Of a DNA stretch of 51,368 nt, positions 7,048 through 14,272 are shown in pieces (within the stretch, counting starts at the first letter, position 1; each line of letters begins with the position of its first letter). The position numbers and the translations under genes were made by a program. Source of the stretch: JACDET01 sp038253825 (GTDB taxonomy: Bacteria; Patescibacteriota; Microgenomatia; Levybacterales; UBA12049); the NCBI GenBank assembly GCA_038253825.1, contig JBBSGT010000008.1, forward strand, positions 1 through 51,368. Direction: 5' to 3'. Below the pieces are notes generated by a model. The model worked only from the letters and a program-made list of their open reading frames with translations. It was not told where the DNA came from and did not search any database.

Positions 7048-7830
7048 ATGAAAAATCAAGTTACCATTCTCGGCATCTCAATCACAAATGAGGTGAAAGA
7101 AAAAGTCCTGGAGTATCTTCTTAATCGCCTCAAAAGCCCGCATGATAAGACATTTATCATAACGCCAAATCCTGAAATGCTTGTTTATGCATCGAAACAT
7201 TTGGATTACCGTAACAAGCTAAACTCAGCAGATATCGCACTGCCTGATGGGGTAGGGATTTCACTTGCAAGCCACTTTGTGGGCAAACCTTTGCAAGGAC
7301 GTATTACAGGTGTGGATTTCATTGAAGAACTCTGTAAGATATCTCGTGAAAAGACTTTATCCATGGGATTTTTGGGTGGGAGAGATGGAGTAGCAGAGCT
7401 TGCGGTTAACCGCTTAAAGCACAAATATCCCTGGATAGAAGTTGTGTTTGTGGGAGAAGAATGGCCTGATAATAAAAAGAATAATGAATTAAGAATTAAG
7501 AATAAAGAGAAAGGAACCATTAATCATTATTCATCATTCATTAATCCACCACAAATCGATATCTTATTTGTGGCCTTTGGTGTTCCGAATCAGGAAGAAT
7601 GGATTACTGAGCATCTTTATAAACTTCCCATTAAAGCCGCGATGGGTGTAGGTGGCTCATTTGATTTTCTCAGTGGTAAGGTGTGGCGAGCACCGAAATT
7701 CATCCGTGTAATTGGTCTTGAATGGCTTTTTCGACTCATTGTTCAGCCGTGGCGATGGAAAAGACAATTAGCCTTGCTTGAATTTCTAGTCCTCATCTGG
7801 AAACAGAAATTTGTAAAACAAAAAATGTAA
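7048..7830 (+). CDS. WecG/TagA/CpsF family glycosyltransferase
   Basis: 260 residues of the GT26 family, which transfers N-acetylmannosamine-type sugars to lipid-linked precursors of wall or capsule polymers at the inner membrane face. Seen: ITPNPEMLVYA near the start, ALPDGVGIS with the conserved Asp, RITGVDF, FLGGRDGVAE, VAFGVPNQEEW, MGVGGSFDFLSG and the C-terminal RAPKFIRVIGLEWLFRL. Residues about 141-168 (NKKNNELRIKNKEKG and following) are extra relative to the family and come from an AT-rich repeat inserted in frame. They sit between WP and IDILFVAFG, probably in a loop. Confidence 0.9.
   Translation: MKNQVTILGISITNEVKEKVLEYLLNRLKSPHDKTFIITPNPEMLVYASKHLDYRNKLNSADIALPDGVGISLASHFVGKPLQGRITGVDFIEELCKISREKTLSMGFLGGRDGVAELAVNRLKHKYPWIEVVFVGEEWPDNKKNNELRIKNKEKGTINHYSSFINPPQIDILFVAFGVPNQEEWITEHLYKLPIKAAMGVGGSFDFLSGKVWRAPKFIRVIGLEWLFRLIVQPWRWKRQLALLEFLVLIWKQKFVKQKM
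7482..7545 (+). repeat. AT-rich repeat inserted in frame inside the GT26 gene
   Basis: GAATTAAGAAT (7486-7496, also inverted in guaA at 31654-31664), AAGAATAAAGA (7498-7508) and TTCATCATTCATTAAT (7530-7545). The last two match the repeat upstream of mreB. The arms are loosely complementary, so the RNA could form a hairpin. The reading frame is kept. Confidence 0.65.
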
Positions 7831-8116
7831 TACTTGTACTGTTTGCTATATATTTTGAGATAGTTGTATAGATTTTTCACACGCCGTGATATCATTTAGA
7901 CTGATATCTTAATATAAATTACAGCTATTGAAGCGAATCTTGGAATAGGCAGAAAATGGGGGAGTGGTAGAATGCATTTAGCCAATCAAAAAAGAGTAGG
8001 GACTTCTGCAATTTTAAGAAACACGAAGTTATGGCAAATGTGATCAAAACAAAAACATCATCCGAGAAAGAAATAAAACTTCAAAAAAAGTTTCAGCAAA
8101 AGCAGTAAGTACTTCC

Positions 8117-8782
8117 TTGCCGTCGATTGAAAATCTTTTGCAAGAATCATGGGAGCTCTTCAAAAATTCTATACTATTATATAGCAAGTTCATTGGTGTC
8201 TCTTTTCTTCTTCTCTTTTTGTCTTTCATGATACTTCTGATGTTAATGCTACCACTGGGGATTTATTTTGTCACCAACTTACTTGGTTGGTTTCTGACAA
8301 TGGGCGGTTTCTTTTTATTAATTCTTCCAAGTCTCTTGATCGGCTTTTTCTTCATTTTTACAAATTTTGAAATTGTCTTGGAAAAGCAAAAAGGAAATGC
8401 TGCATTAAGAACCAGTTATGTTTTAGTCAAAAGTCATTTTTGGCAAATCCTCGAAGGATACTTATTGGTCGGAGTTGCTGTTATATTACTTATCTCCTTG
8501 GTGAATAAATTAAATAATCATTCGCTACTTTTTTCCTTGCTATTATTGGTTATGTCATTTGCATGTAGTTGGTTTGTTCAAGTATATATGTACTTAGTTT
8601 ATAAACAAGTAAAAAGGATGAGTACAAAAGTTGATGCATCTGGATCGATGCGATGGATTTGGATTATTTCGTTATTTGGATGGGGTTTTGTTATAGTAAG
8701 TCTTTTTGTTTTTTGGAGCGGGTTAATGCACTTGTTACACATTCCTTCACAGATTTACCAAAATATTCCCCAGATGGTTTAG
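8117..8782 (+). CDS. multi-pass membrane protein, probably starting upstream via a frameshift
   Basis: At least 221 residues with five or six hydrophobic segments (for example ILLYSKFIGVSFLLLFLSF and GWFLTMGGFFLLILPSLLIG). It resembles the glycerophosphodiesterase-type or DUF membrane domains that start with an amphipathic ENLLQESWELFKN helix. The TTG at 8117 is the only start in this frame and has no ribosome site. A better start is ATG 8031, whose frame (MANVIKTKTSSEKEIKLQKK) joins this one by a -1 shift at C-A7-G (8082-8090). The function is unknown. Confidence 0.7.
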   Translation: MPSIENLLQESWELFKNSILLYSKFIGVSFLLLFLSFMILLMLMLPLGIYFVTNLLGWFLTMGGFFLLILPSLLIGFFFIFTNFEIVLEKQKGNAALRTSYVLVKSHFWQILEGYLLVGVAVILLISLVNKLNNHSLLFSLLLLVMSFACSWFVQVYMYLVYKQVKRMSTKVDASGSMRWIWIISLFGWGFVIVSLFVFWSGLMHLLHIPSQIYQNIPQMV

Positions 8783-8785
8783 TAT

Positions 8786-9886
8786 CTATTTCGTCAGTAA
8801 ACCAATAGCGCCATTGATACTTGAATCCTTTATCTGATGAATCTCAATGACACCTCGGGAAATTCCTAATAAATGGAGTTGCTCTTGGATATGTTCTTGA
8901 TATTTCCAACCTTCCCATAACATACTGCCTTCACCAATGAAGGTGAATCTGTGAGGTTTTTCAGTAAATTCATATACACCTGCAATTGCTGCAGCCAGAA
9001 GATAGGCGGAGCGTTTGAGAATTGCTCGAGCCAGTTCTCCGGCTTTTGTTTGGTCAGATTGCGAAAGTTCACTCAGTTCCTGACTTGTTTTTATCATTGG
9101 AAACTGGAGCCCTAGTTCTTTTATTTTTTCATTAAAGTAAAGTGAAAGATATTTGCCGGAAGTAGTTTTTTCAAAAAGTTTTTTACCGGGGTTTTTTGTG
9201 CGCGAGTCAATTGTTCTAAGGATTGCTGAGTGGTTGAATTTGTCAAAACCGCCTAACTCAAGATTTACTAGCGTGTTTTGCTCATGTCGTATGCCAATAT
9301 TGATGCCTGTCCCAGCGATGAGTGATCCCTGTTCGTATCCTCCCCCTGATAGTAAAAGACAGATCGTATCATTGGCAACGCTTGAGAGAATTGCTTTGCC
9401 ATACAAGTCGTTAAAAACTGTTTTAATTAATGTGCCAAGTGAAATATCAAGTCCGGTGAATGTATGATCTTTGGTGCCTGATGCGTGGGCAATACCATCT
9501 AAACTCCCCTCGATTCCATAAGTCGGCTCCATCCTAAATCCAAAATTCAACCCGTCTGCATCCGCTCGTTGATCTAAGTGTTCAGAAAAGAAATCTATCA
9601 GACTTTGTTTGCTCGTAAATATAGGTAAGATACCTGTTCTTCTTTTCAGAATATTTCGTTTGCCCGAAGTGGTGAGTTGTTCTGTTGAGACAATATAATT
9701 CGTTCCGCCGATAACAATTCCTTGCACAATGCCTTTGGTTAGCAAGGGTTTTGAGGGAAGTGTATGTTTAATAAAAGAGAGACTGGAAGGCTGATTTTGA
9801 GAAGCTTTGGTCAATTCATCGACAAAATTTTGTTTGATCTGTTGATAGTCTGGTATTTCGAGAAGTTCTACAGAGGCGACGTCCAT
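8786..9886 (-). CDS. hexokinase-family sugar kinase
   Basis: 366 residues with the motif series of eukaryote-type hexokinases. IVIGGTNYIVS is phosphate 1. GIEGSLDGIAHASGTKDHTF matches the sugar-binding loop. SSVANDT contains the catalytic Asp. SLIAGTGINIGI is phosphate 2, LVNLELGGFDKF has the sugar-binding Glu region, NPGKKLFEKTTSGKYLS matches the PGxxxFExxxSGxYL signature, and FIGEGSMLW is the adenosine motif. It would phosphorylate glucose or a similar hexose and could feed GalU and UDP-glucose. The -10 TACAAT (9893-9898) stands six bases before the ATG, implying a leaderless mRNA. The exact sugar is not predictable. Confidence 0.8.
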   Translation of the reverse strand: MDVASVELLEIPDYQQIKQNFVDELTKASQNQPSSLSFIKHTLPSKPLLTKGIVQGIVIGGTNYIVSTEQLTTSGKRNILKRRTGILPIFTSKQSLIDFFSEHLDQRADADGLNFGFRMEPTYGIEGSLDGIAHASGTKDHTFTGLDISLGTLIKTVFNDLYGKAILSSVANDTICLLLSGGGYEQGSLIAGTGINIGIRHEQNTLVNLELGGFDKFNHSAILRTIDSRTKNPGKKLFEKTTSGKYLSLYFNEKIKELGLQFPMIKTSQELSELSQSDQTKAGELARAILKRSAYLLAAAIAGVYEFTEKPHRFTFIGEGSMLWEGWKYQEHIQEQLHLLGISRGVIEIHQIKDSSINGAIGLLTK

Positions 9887-9909
9887 TCACTTATTGTATC
9901 ATAGCGTTT

Positions 9910-10467
9910 TTATAAAGCGCCGGTGGGTTTGTTTGGTCGCAACGGACGTTTTTGAATAGGTGTTATAAATTTGGGCATTTGCGATATGATGGGTGTCGGC
10001 CCGTAATAGCTGATATTGAGCTTAAAACAAGAGTGGCCGGGCGGGTGTTGATAATTTCCTGAGTAGCTTTGCCAATCATAGTTATTAGGATCGTATTCAG
10101 TCGGATCATCTTTATGCGAATCAGTGGTGAAAGTGGCACAAAGTTGTATGAAAGGTGGGGTCTGATTAAGGATTGTATATTCATAGGGTGCATTTGTTTC
10201 TGGATCGGAAATATGAAAACTTTGGTACGCACCTGAGGTAATCGGTAAATCTTTCAATGAACCAGGGAGCTGATTGTGTGCACTGTAATATGATTCGATG
10301 CTATTCTTAATTTCCCCCAAATCACTAACTCGTCTGTGATCTAATGTGAGTTTATGCTGCATAACCGGGGACGGGATTGTCATAAATCCATACACCAATG
10401 CCACGATCGTGAGAACGGTAATATATATAATGCTGATACTGTCTTTCTTATGCATTTTTTTTATCAT
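9910..10467 (-). CDS. pseudopilin-like membrane-anchored protein
   Basis: 185 residues. It has a basic start and one membrane helix (about 11-29), then a periplasmic domain with DHRRVSDLGEIKNSIESYYS and LPGSLKDLP. This is the helix-plus-peptide pattern of small type II secretion/pilin-like proteins paired with DUF5671 genes. No prepilin peptidase site is evident. A second in-frame ATG (10455) is possible. It overlaps the end of the upstream DUF5671 gene by 20 bases, so the two are translationally coupled. Confidence 0.65.
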   Translation of the reverse strand: MIKKMHKKDSISIIYITVLTIVALVYGFMTIPSPVMQHKLTLDHRRVSDLGEIKNSIESYYSAHNQLPGSLKDLPITSGAYQSFHISDPETNAPYEYTILNQTPPFIQLCATFTTDSHKDDPTEYDPNNYDWQSYSGNYQHPPGHSCFKLNISYYGPTPIISQMPKFITPIQKRPLRPNKPTGAL

Positions 10468-11089
10468 ATTTCACTTCATCCACAAAGTACCAAAAGATAG
10501 CACCGGCAACAAGAAAGGTCACGCCGACGTGCTCAAGTGCCGTTGTCGTAATCGTGCCGTTGAGAAAATTAGTAATGGTGTAAATAACATGTCCCAGCAT
10601 AATCAAAAATGTGACAATAAGCGTAACATAGATGAGAATTTTGCGGGAACGAAGATTTCGTACAGGAGGTTGTCTCAAGAGTTGCTTCTTCAAAACGAGA
10701 GCGAGGATGAGGAAAATAGGATAGGACACAATAATTGAGGCAATAAGGCTTCTGGTTTGGGAGACAGCGCCATAGAGTGTATAGGACGGTGCTTGGTTTT
10801 GTGTTGTCCGTTCAATTGCAATATGAAAAAGCCAACCGACTGAGGTCGCAAGCACATACAATGAAATAAAGAAGATAATATAAAGAAAGCCGACCCACAT
10901 GCCGACATGCGCTACTTGAGGGGGTGGCGGCGGTGGTGGGATGAGGAAATCGCTATCGTGTGATTTATAAAAAGCTTGCTGTACTTGTTCTTCAGACCAG
11001 CCTGCATTCTGAAGGGAAGACTTTATCTCTTCATTGGTGAGTTTCTTTTCCCGAGCGAGCGCAATATATTTTTTCAAAGAGGCATCCAT
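10448..11089 (-). CDS. DUF5671 membrane protein
   Basis: 213 residues. The N terminus (about 1-45) is a small UBA-like helical domain (LTNEEIKSSLQNAGWSEEQV) followed by a Pro8 stretch. Four membrane helices follow with FFISLYVLATSVGWLFHIAI, typical of DUF5671. The function is unknown. TTGCAA (11120-11125), an 18-base spacer and TATACT (11096-11101) lie exactly six bases before the ATG, so the transcript should be leaderless. Confidence 0.8.
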   Translation of the reverse strand: MDASLKKYIALAREKKLTNEEIKSSLQNAGWSEEQVQQAFYKSHDSDFLIPPPPPPPQVAHVGMWVGFLYIIFFISLYVLATSVGWLFHIAIERTTQNQAPSYTLYGAVSQTRSLIASIIVSYPIFLILALVLKKQLLRQPPVRNLRSRKILIYVTLIVTFLIMLGHVIYTITNFLNGTITTTALEHVGVTFLVAGAIFWYFVDEVKYDKKNA

Positions 11090-11141
11090 AACACAAGTAT
11101 AAAGCGGAGTGAGTTATTCTTGCAAGAAGGAAAGTGAGGCG

Positions 11142-11354
11142 TCAGTCGCTTTTTTGTTGAATCCCGAGAATCCAAAGGACTGCTTCTTTTTTGTATCGGC
11201 GGTCACCGCGTGAATTGATGCGAATAGCAGGTAATTTGCCACGTTTGCCCCAGCGTTTGATGGTTAAGGGAGAAACTCTCAGAACTTCGGCTACTTCACG
11301 GACAGTGAGGAGATCAGGAAGGGTATCAATAGTAAGTTTTTGCGTATTGGTCAT
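11142..11354 (-). CDS. MerR/excisionase-like helix-turn-helix protein
   Basis: 70 residues, nearly all one winged helix-turn-helix (LTVREVAEVLRVSPLTIKRW, GKLPAIRINSRGDRRYKKEA). This is the excisionase-family (HTH_17) DNA-binding domain. Stand-alone copies act as small transcription factors or recombination directionality factors. No integrase is nearby, so regulation is more likely; the adjacent secreted-protein promoter at 11459-11488 is a possible target. Confidence 0.85.
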   Translation of the reverse strand: MTNTQKLTIDTLPDLLTVREVAEVLRVSPLTIKRWGKRGKLPAIRINSRGDRRYKKEAVLWILGIQQKSD

Positions 11355-11458
11355 AGGTTTATGAAACTATATTGATGCCTATCAATTTAGAGTATAACCA
11401 TATATACAGTAACAAACTGTAACATCAAAGTCAAGTAAGTATTTTCTCTTTATTATTG

Positions 11459-11488
11459 TTGACAATACTTGTATTTATACTTTACTAT
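11459..11488 (+). promoter_or_regulatory. promoter of the beta-helix surface protein
   Basis: TTGACA (11459-11464), an 18-base spacer and TACTAT (11483-11488). The ATG at 11495 is the seventh base after the -10 box, matching the leaderless pattern seen elsewhere. A TATAAT overlaps it but is spaced 21 bases from TTGACA. Confidence 0.55.
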
Positions 11489-11494
11489 AATTGT

Positions 11495-12919
11495 ATGGTT
11501 AATAATATCCGCTTGGTGCAGATTCTTGTTATCTTAATAGCTGTCTTAATTCTTCTGAGACTCATTAGTGCTCAAGTCTCTTTTAATACCGAGGCCCAAC
11601 AAAAGACCGCTGTTTCGCCATCATTTTCTTGCCTGGGGCCTTGTCCAAGCGTTTCAGCAGCTCCTTCTGGTTCAAGTAACGGTACAAGTATCGCGCCTTC
11701 CGGTGCTTCTGTTCCTTCCATACTACCTGTAACGAGCTCAACGACACAGCCATGCTCTGGCCATTCAGTCTTGCACAAGGGTTGGAGCAAGGCCTTGGGT
11801 GGAAAGAAATCAGGCGGATTCCTCAGCGACATTTTCAAATTTCTTATGATGCTTATTGATGTTCTCTTAAAATCATTTGGAGCAGGAGGAGTAGGAGGTA
11901 ATTCCCAACCTCAGCTTTCTCAGCCGCAACCATCACAACCTTCTCAGCCACCGCAACCCACACAACCGTCTCAACCATGTAATCCATCTACTGCTGGTGG
12001 CCCGGCACCTTCAGGTCCTGCTATTTCCTCTGTTGCTTCGACTGTGCCCTCTGGTACGACGACATCGTCGGGGAGCGCCACTACGACAGCAGGTGGTCTC
12101 ACTGACCAGAATGCTTGCGGTAATCAGGGGCAAGGAGCAGGTGTGCGGCCGGTTACACCAAAATGTACGGTTAATGCAACAGACATTAATGGTGCTAGTG
12201 CTGCAAAGTCAGGAGACACTGTCTGCTTCAAAGGAAATCTGACCGGACGATTACAAGCAGATAAACCAGGAGTCATCTATAGTGGTGATGGTACAACAAC
12301 AGTAAACGGGATTGATGCTACGGGAGAAGGTGCTACTGTGCAAGGCTTTGTTGTTCAAAATGTAACAGCAGCCCCAGGTATTAAGGCTACCGGCAAAAAT
12401 ATTACTATTGCGGACAATACAGTCAAAGGTCCTACGAAGGGCGGGGATGATGACGGCATGCGCTTCTTCGGTGATGGACTTAAAATTTTGCATAACACCA
12501 TTACTGATATTGCACCTGAGAGTCAACAGCATTCTGACTGTATGCAAACTTTTGCAACTTCTACCCCAACCACTTCAAATACTATTGTTGACAGTAATTA
12601 TTGCAAGAACATTGCTAACATATGCTGGATTATTGAAGGTCCACATAGTACCGCAGGAAACGGTAGTGGACAAGGCCAATCTGCCAATGATGTCTTTATC
12701 AACAACTATTGCAATGGCAATGCCTCAGACGGCGTCTTTACTGATGATGTCCAAGGTTTTAAATTTATCAATAATGATATGGAAGGGAATAATAAATCAG
12801 CAATTGTCTTCACTGGTAGTCAAGGCGATAATATAACAAAATGCACAAAGCTTGGACCTGGAACGCCCAAAGAGATAGGTATCGATGCACCGAGAAATGG
12901 CTCTCACAACCCCAAATAA
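11495..12919 (+). CDS. secreted beta-helix protein with PC-GGF-helix-PC module
   Basis: 474 residues from ATG 11495, chosen because the earlier TTG lies within the promoter. A signal peptide or anchor (about 5-28) is followed by the family motif VSPSFSCLGPC. A module runs from QPCSGHSVLHKGW through Gly/Lys linker GGKKSGGF to the hydrophobic helix FLSDIFKFLMMLIDVLLKSF. A Gln/Pro/Ser-rich stalk with SQPSQPPQPTQPSQPC follows. The C-terminal half (about 230-470) is a right-handed parallel beta-helix with repeated short turns such as ATGKNITIADNTVKG, GDGLKILHNTITD and SNTIVDSNYCKN. Such folds bind or cut polysaccharides; no catalytic set is certain. It shares the module with five other proteins here. 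Confidence 0.8.
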   Translation: MVNNIRLVQILVILIAVLILLRLISAQVSFNTEAQQKTAVSPSFSCLGPCPSVSAAPSGSSNGTSIAPSGASVPSILPVTSSTTQPCSGHSVLHKGWSKALGGKKSGGFLSDIFKFLMMLIDVLLKSFGAGGVGGNSQPQLSQPQPSQPSQPPQPTQPSQPCNPSTAGGPAPSGPAISSVASTVPSGTTTSSGSATTTAGGLTDQNACGNQGQGAGVRPVTPKCTVNATDINGASAAKSGDTVCFKGNLTGRLQADKPGVIYSGDGTTTVNGIDATGEGATVQGFVVQNVTAAPGIKATGKNITIADNTVKGPTKGGDDDGMRFFGDGLKILHNTITDIAPESQQHSDCMQTFATSTPTTSNTIVDSNYCKNIANICWIIEGPHSTAGNGSGQGQSANDVFINNYCNGNASDGVFTDDVQGFKFINNDMEGNNKSAIVFTGSQGDNITKCTKLGPGTPKEIGIDAPRNGSHNPK

Positions 12920-12964
12920 GTTGTCCAAGCTAAGTAGTCTTCTCTAAGCCACATTTTTAAATAC

Positions 12965-13019
12965 AAAAAAACCTCGTCTTCTTTTATACAAACTATTCTG
13001 CATAATTGTCAAACGAGGT
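12965..13019 (-). terminator. probable terminator of rplJL
   Basis: On the minus strand, ACCTCGT and ACGAGGT (13013-13019 and 12971-12977) can pair around a 35-base loop, followed by a T run (12965-12970). The long loop lowers confidence. Confidence 0.45.
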
Positions 13020-13048
13020 CTTTCGTTACTTTTCCAAAGATTTCTTTT

Positions 13049-13441
13049 TTATTTGAGTTCAACTGTAGCGCCTGCTGCAGTTAGTTTCTCTTTTGCTTCA
13101 TCAGCTGTTTTCTTGTTGACTTGGTTCATCACTTCTTTAGGTGCTGCGTCAACTAAATCTTTCGCTTCTTTAAGACCCAATGTTGGGACTAATTCACGAA
13201 GTGCTTTGATAACAGCGATTTTCTGTGCTCCTGAGCTTGCGATAATAACATCAAATGATGTTTTCTCTTCAGCTGGTTCTCCTGCGTCAGCAGCAGCACC
13301 ACCGGCTGGTGCAGCGGCGACCATAGTAGCAGCGGCACTAACTCCGAACTTTTCTTCCAGAGCTTTGACGAGATCTGACAGTTGCAGAACTGACATCTCT
13401 TCAATTGCTTTCATTAATTCATCTTTACTTAATTTTGCCAT
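13049..13441 (-). CDS. rplL: 50S ribosomal protein L7/L12
   Basis: 130 residues. The N-terminal dimerisation helix (LSKDELMKAIEEMSVLQLSD) is followed by an Ala/Gly hinge and the C-terminal factor-binding domain (EEKTSFDVIIASSGAQKIAV, GLKEAKDLVDAAP). It forms the ribosomal stalk on L10 and recruits GTPase factors. A strong AAAGGAGGTGAT site precedes the ATG, in contrast to the leaderless genes around it. It lies downstream of rplJ in one transcript. Confidence 0.98.
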   Translation of the reverse strand: MAKLSKDELMKAIEEMSVLQLSDLVKALEEKFGVSAAATMVAAAPAGGAAADAGEPAEEKTSFDVIIASSGAQKIAVIKALRELVPTLGLKEAKDLVDAAPKEVMNQVNKKTADEAKEKLTAAGATVELK

Positions 13442-13479
13442 CTATAATCACCTCCTTTGGATTGCGTGCAGCCAATGTT

Positions 13480-14031
13480 TTACGCATTGGTTGCGGGTTT
13501 CTTCTCTTTTATTGCATTCAGAGTCAAAACTAATTGTTGTAGATTCCAACTGAGCGCTCGGTGAAGTCCCTGGATAGGTGCTTGCATCTGTCCAAGTAAT
13601 CGAGCTTGTAGTATAGGAAGTGGCGGAAGCGAAGCAATCTTTATAACATCTAAGTCTGAGACAACATTTCCTTCGATGACACCGAACTTAATAACTGGCA
13701 TTTTGAAATCCTTAATTGATTTAGTCAAGTGTTTGAGCGGTTCTACTATGTCACCATAAATGAGCATGGCACCAGTAGGCTGATTGAAGTGGCTATTGGT
13801 GGCTTCTGTATCAACTTTACCTTCAAGCGCGCGCTTTAAAAGAGTATTTTTCATTGCTACAAATTCAGCATCAGATTTTTTAAGATTTTTTTTCAATCCT
13901 TCAAGTTGCTGATGCGTCAATCCTTGGTAGTTAGCAAAGACCATTGCTTTGGATTTACTCAATTTTTCTACCAATTCGGCAACGAGTTGTTCCTTCTTCT
14001 GTCGATTTTTACTTGTTTTAACGTCTGACAT
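13480..14031 (-). CDS. rplJ: 50S ribosomal protein L10
   Basis: 183 residues. L10 signatures: KEQLVAELVEKLSKSKAMVF, ANYQGLTHQQLEGLKKNLKK and FVAMKNTLLKRALEG. It anchors L7/L12 dimers to 23S rRNA. It is preceded by an L10 leader with an attenuator hairpin and followed by rplL. Unlike the usual order, rplA does not lie directly upstream; a block of secreted-protein genes intervenes. Confidence 0.97.
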   Translation of the reverse strand: MSDVKTSKNRQKKEQLVAELVEKLSKSKAMVFANYQGLTHQQLEGLKKNLKKSDAEFVAMKNTLLKRALEGKVDTEATNSHFNQPTGAMLIYGDIVEPLKHLTKSIKDFKMPVIKFGVIEGNVVSDLDVIKIASLPPLPILQARLLGQMQAPIQGLHRALSWNLQQLVLTLNAIKEKKPATNA

Positions 14032-14056
14032 ATTTTTTGGGACTAGTACCTAATAA

Positions 14057-14081
14057 TAAAAAAACACTCTCGAGGAGTGCC
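14057..14081 (-). terminator. attenuator hairpin before rplJ
   Basis: On the minus strand GCACTC-CTCGA-GAGTG is followed by TTTTTTT. This is a compact intrinsic terminator inside the leader, consistent with attenuation control of rplJL. Confidence 0.65.
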
Positions 14082-14195
14082 TTTAGGTTTAAATATTTCT
14101 AAACTATTGTGGCTCCTCGGTAGGGCTTATAAGCGTGATATCCTTCGGCTATGCTTAGGATTTCCTTTCACTCCACCTACTGTCTCTGGATTACT
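14057..14195 (-). ncRNA. ribosomal protein L10 leader
   Basis: The minus-strand transcript between promoter and rplJ has the core of the bacterial L10 leader: AGACAGTAGGTGG at its 5' part and CCTACCGAGGAGCC further on, with several paired stems between. It ends in a GC stem and T run. In other bacteria L10(L12)4 binds this leader and represses rplJL. Confidence 0.7.
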
Positions 14196-14200
14196 TAAGT

Positions 14201-14229
14201 ATTATAACAGGAAAAAGAAAAACTGTAAA
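14201..14229 (-). promoter_or_regulatory. rplJL promoter
   Basis: On the minus strand: TTTACA (14224-14229), a 17-base spacer and TGT-TATAAT (14201-14206). It drives the L10 leader and rplJL, independent of the upstream ribosomal block. Confidence 0.75.
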
Positions 14230-14272
14230 GAGAATGAATTGTCTTTCCACAACTATCTTGTTCTCGCCGTTG

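Noticed and set aside
11142..11354. Excisionase of an integrated element
   Set aside because: No integrase, attachment repeats or phage genes are nearby. A stand-alone regulator is the simpler reading.
13053..13553. Plus-strand frame of 166 codons over rplL
   Set aside because: It is the complement of rplL, which is certain.
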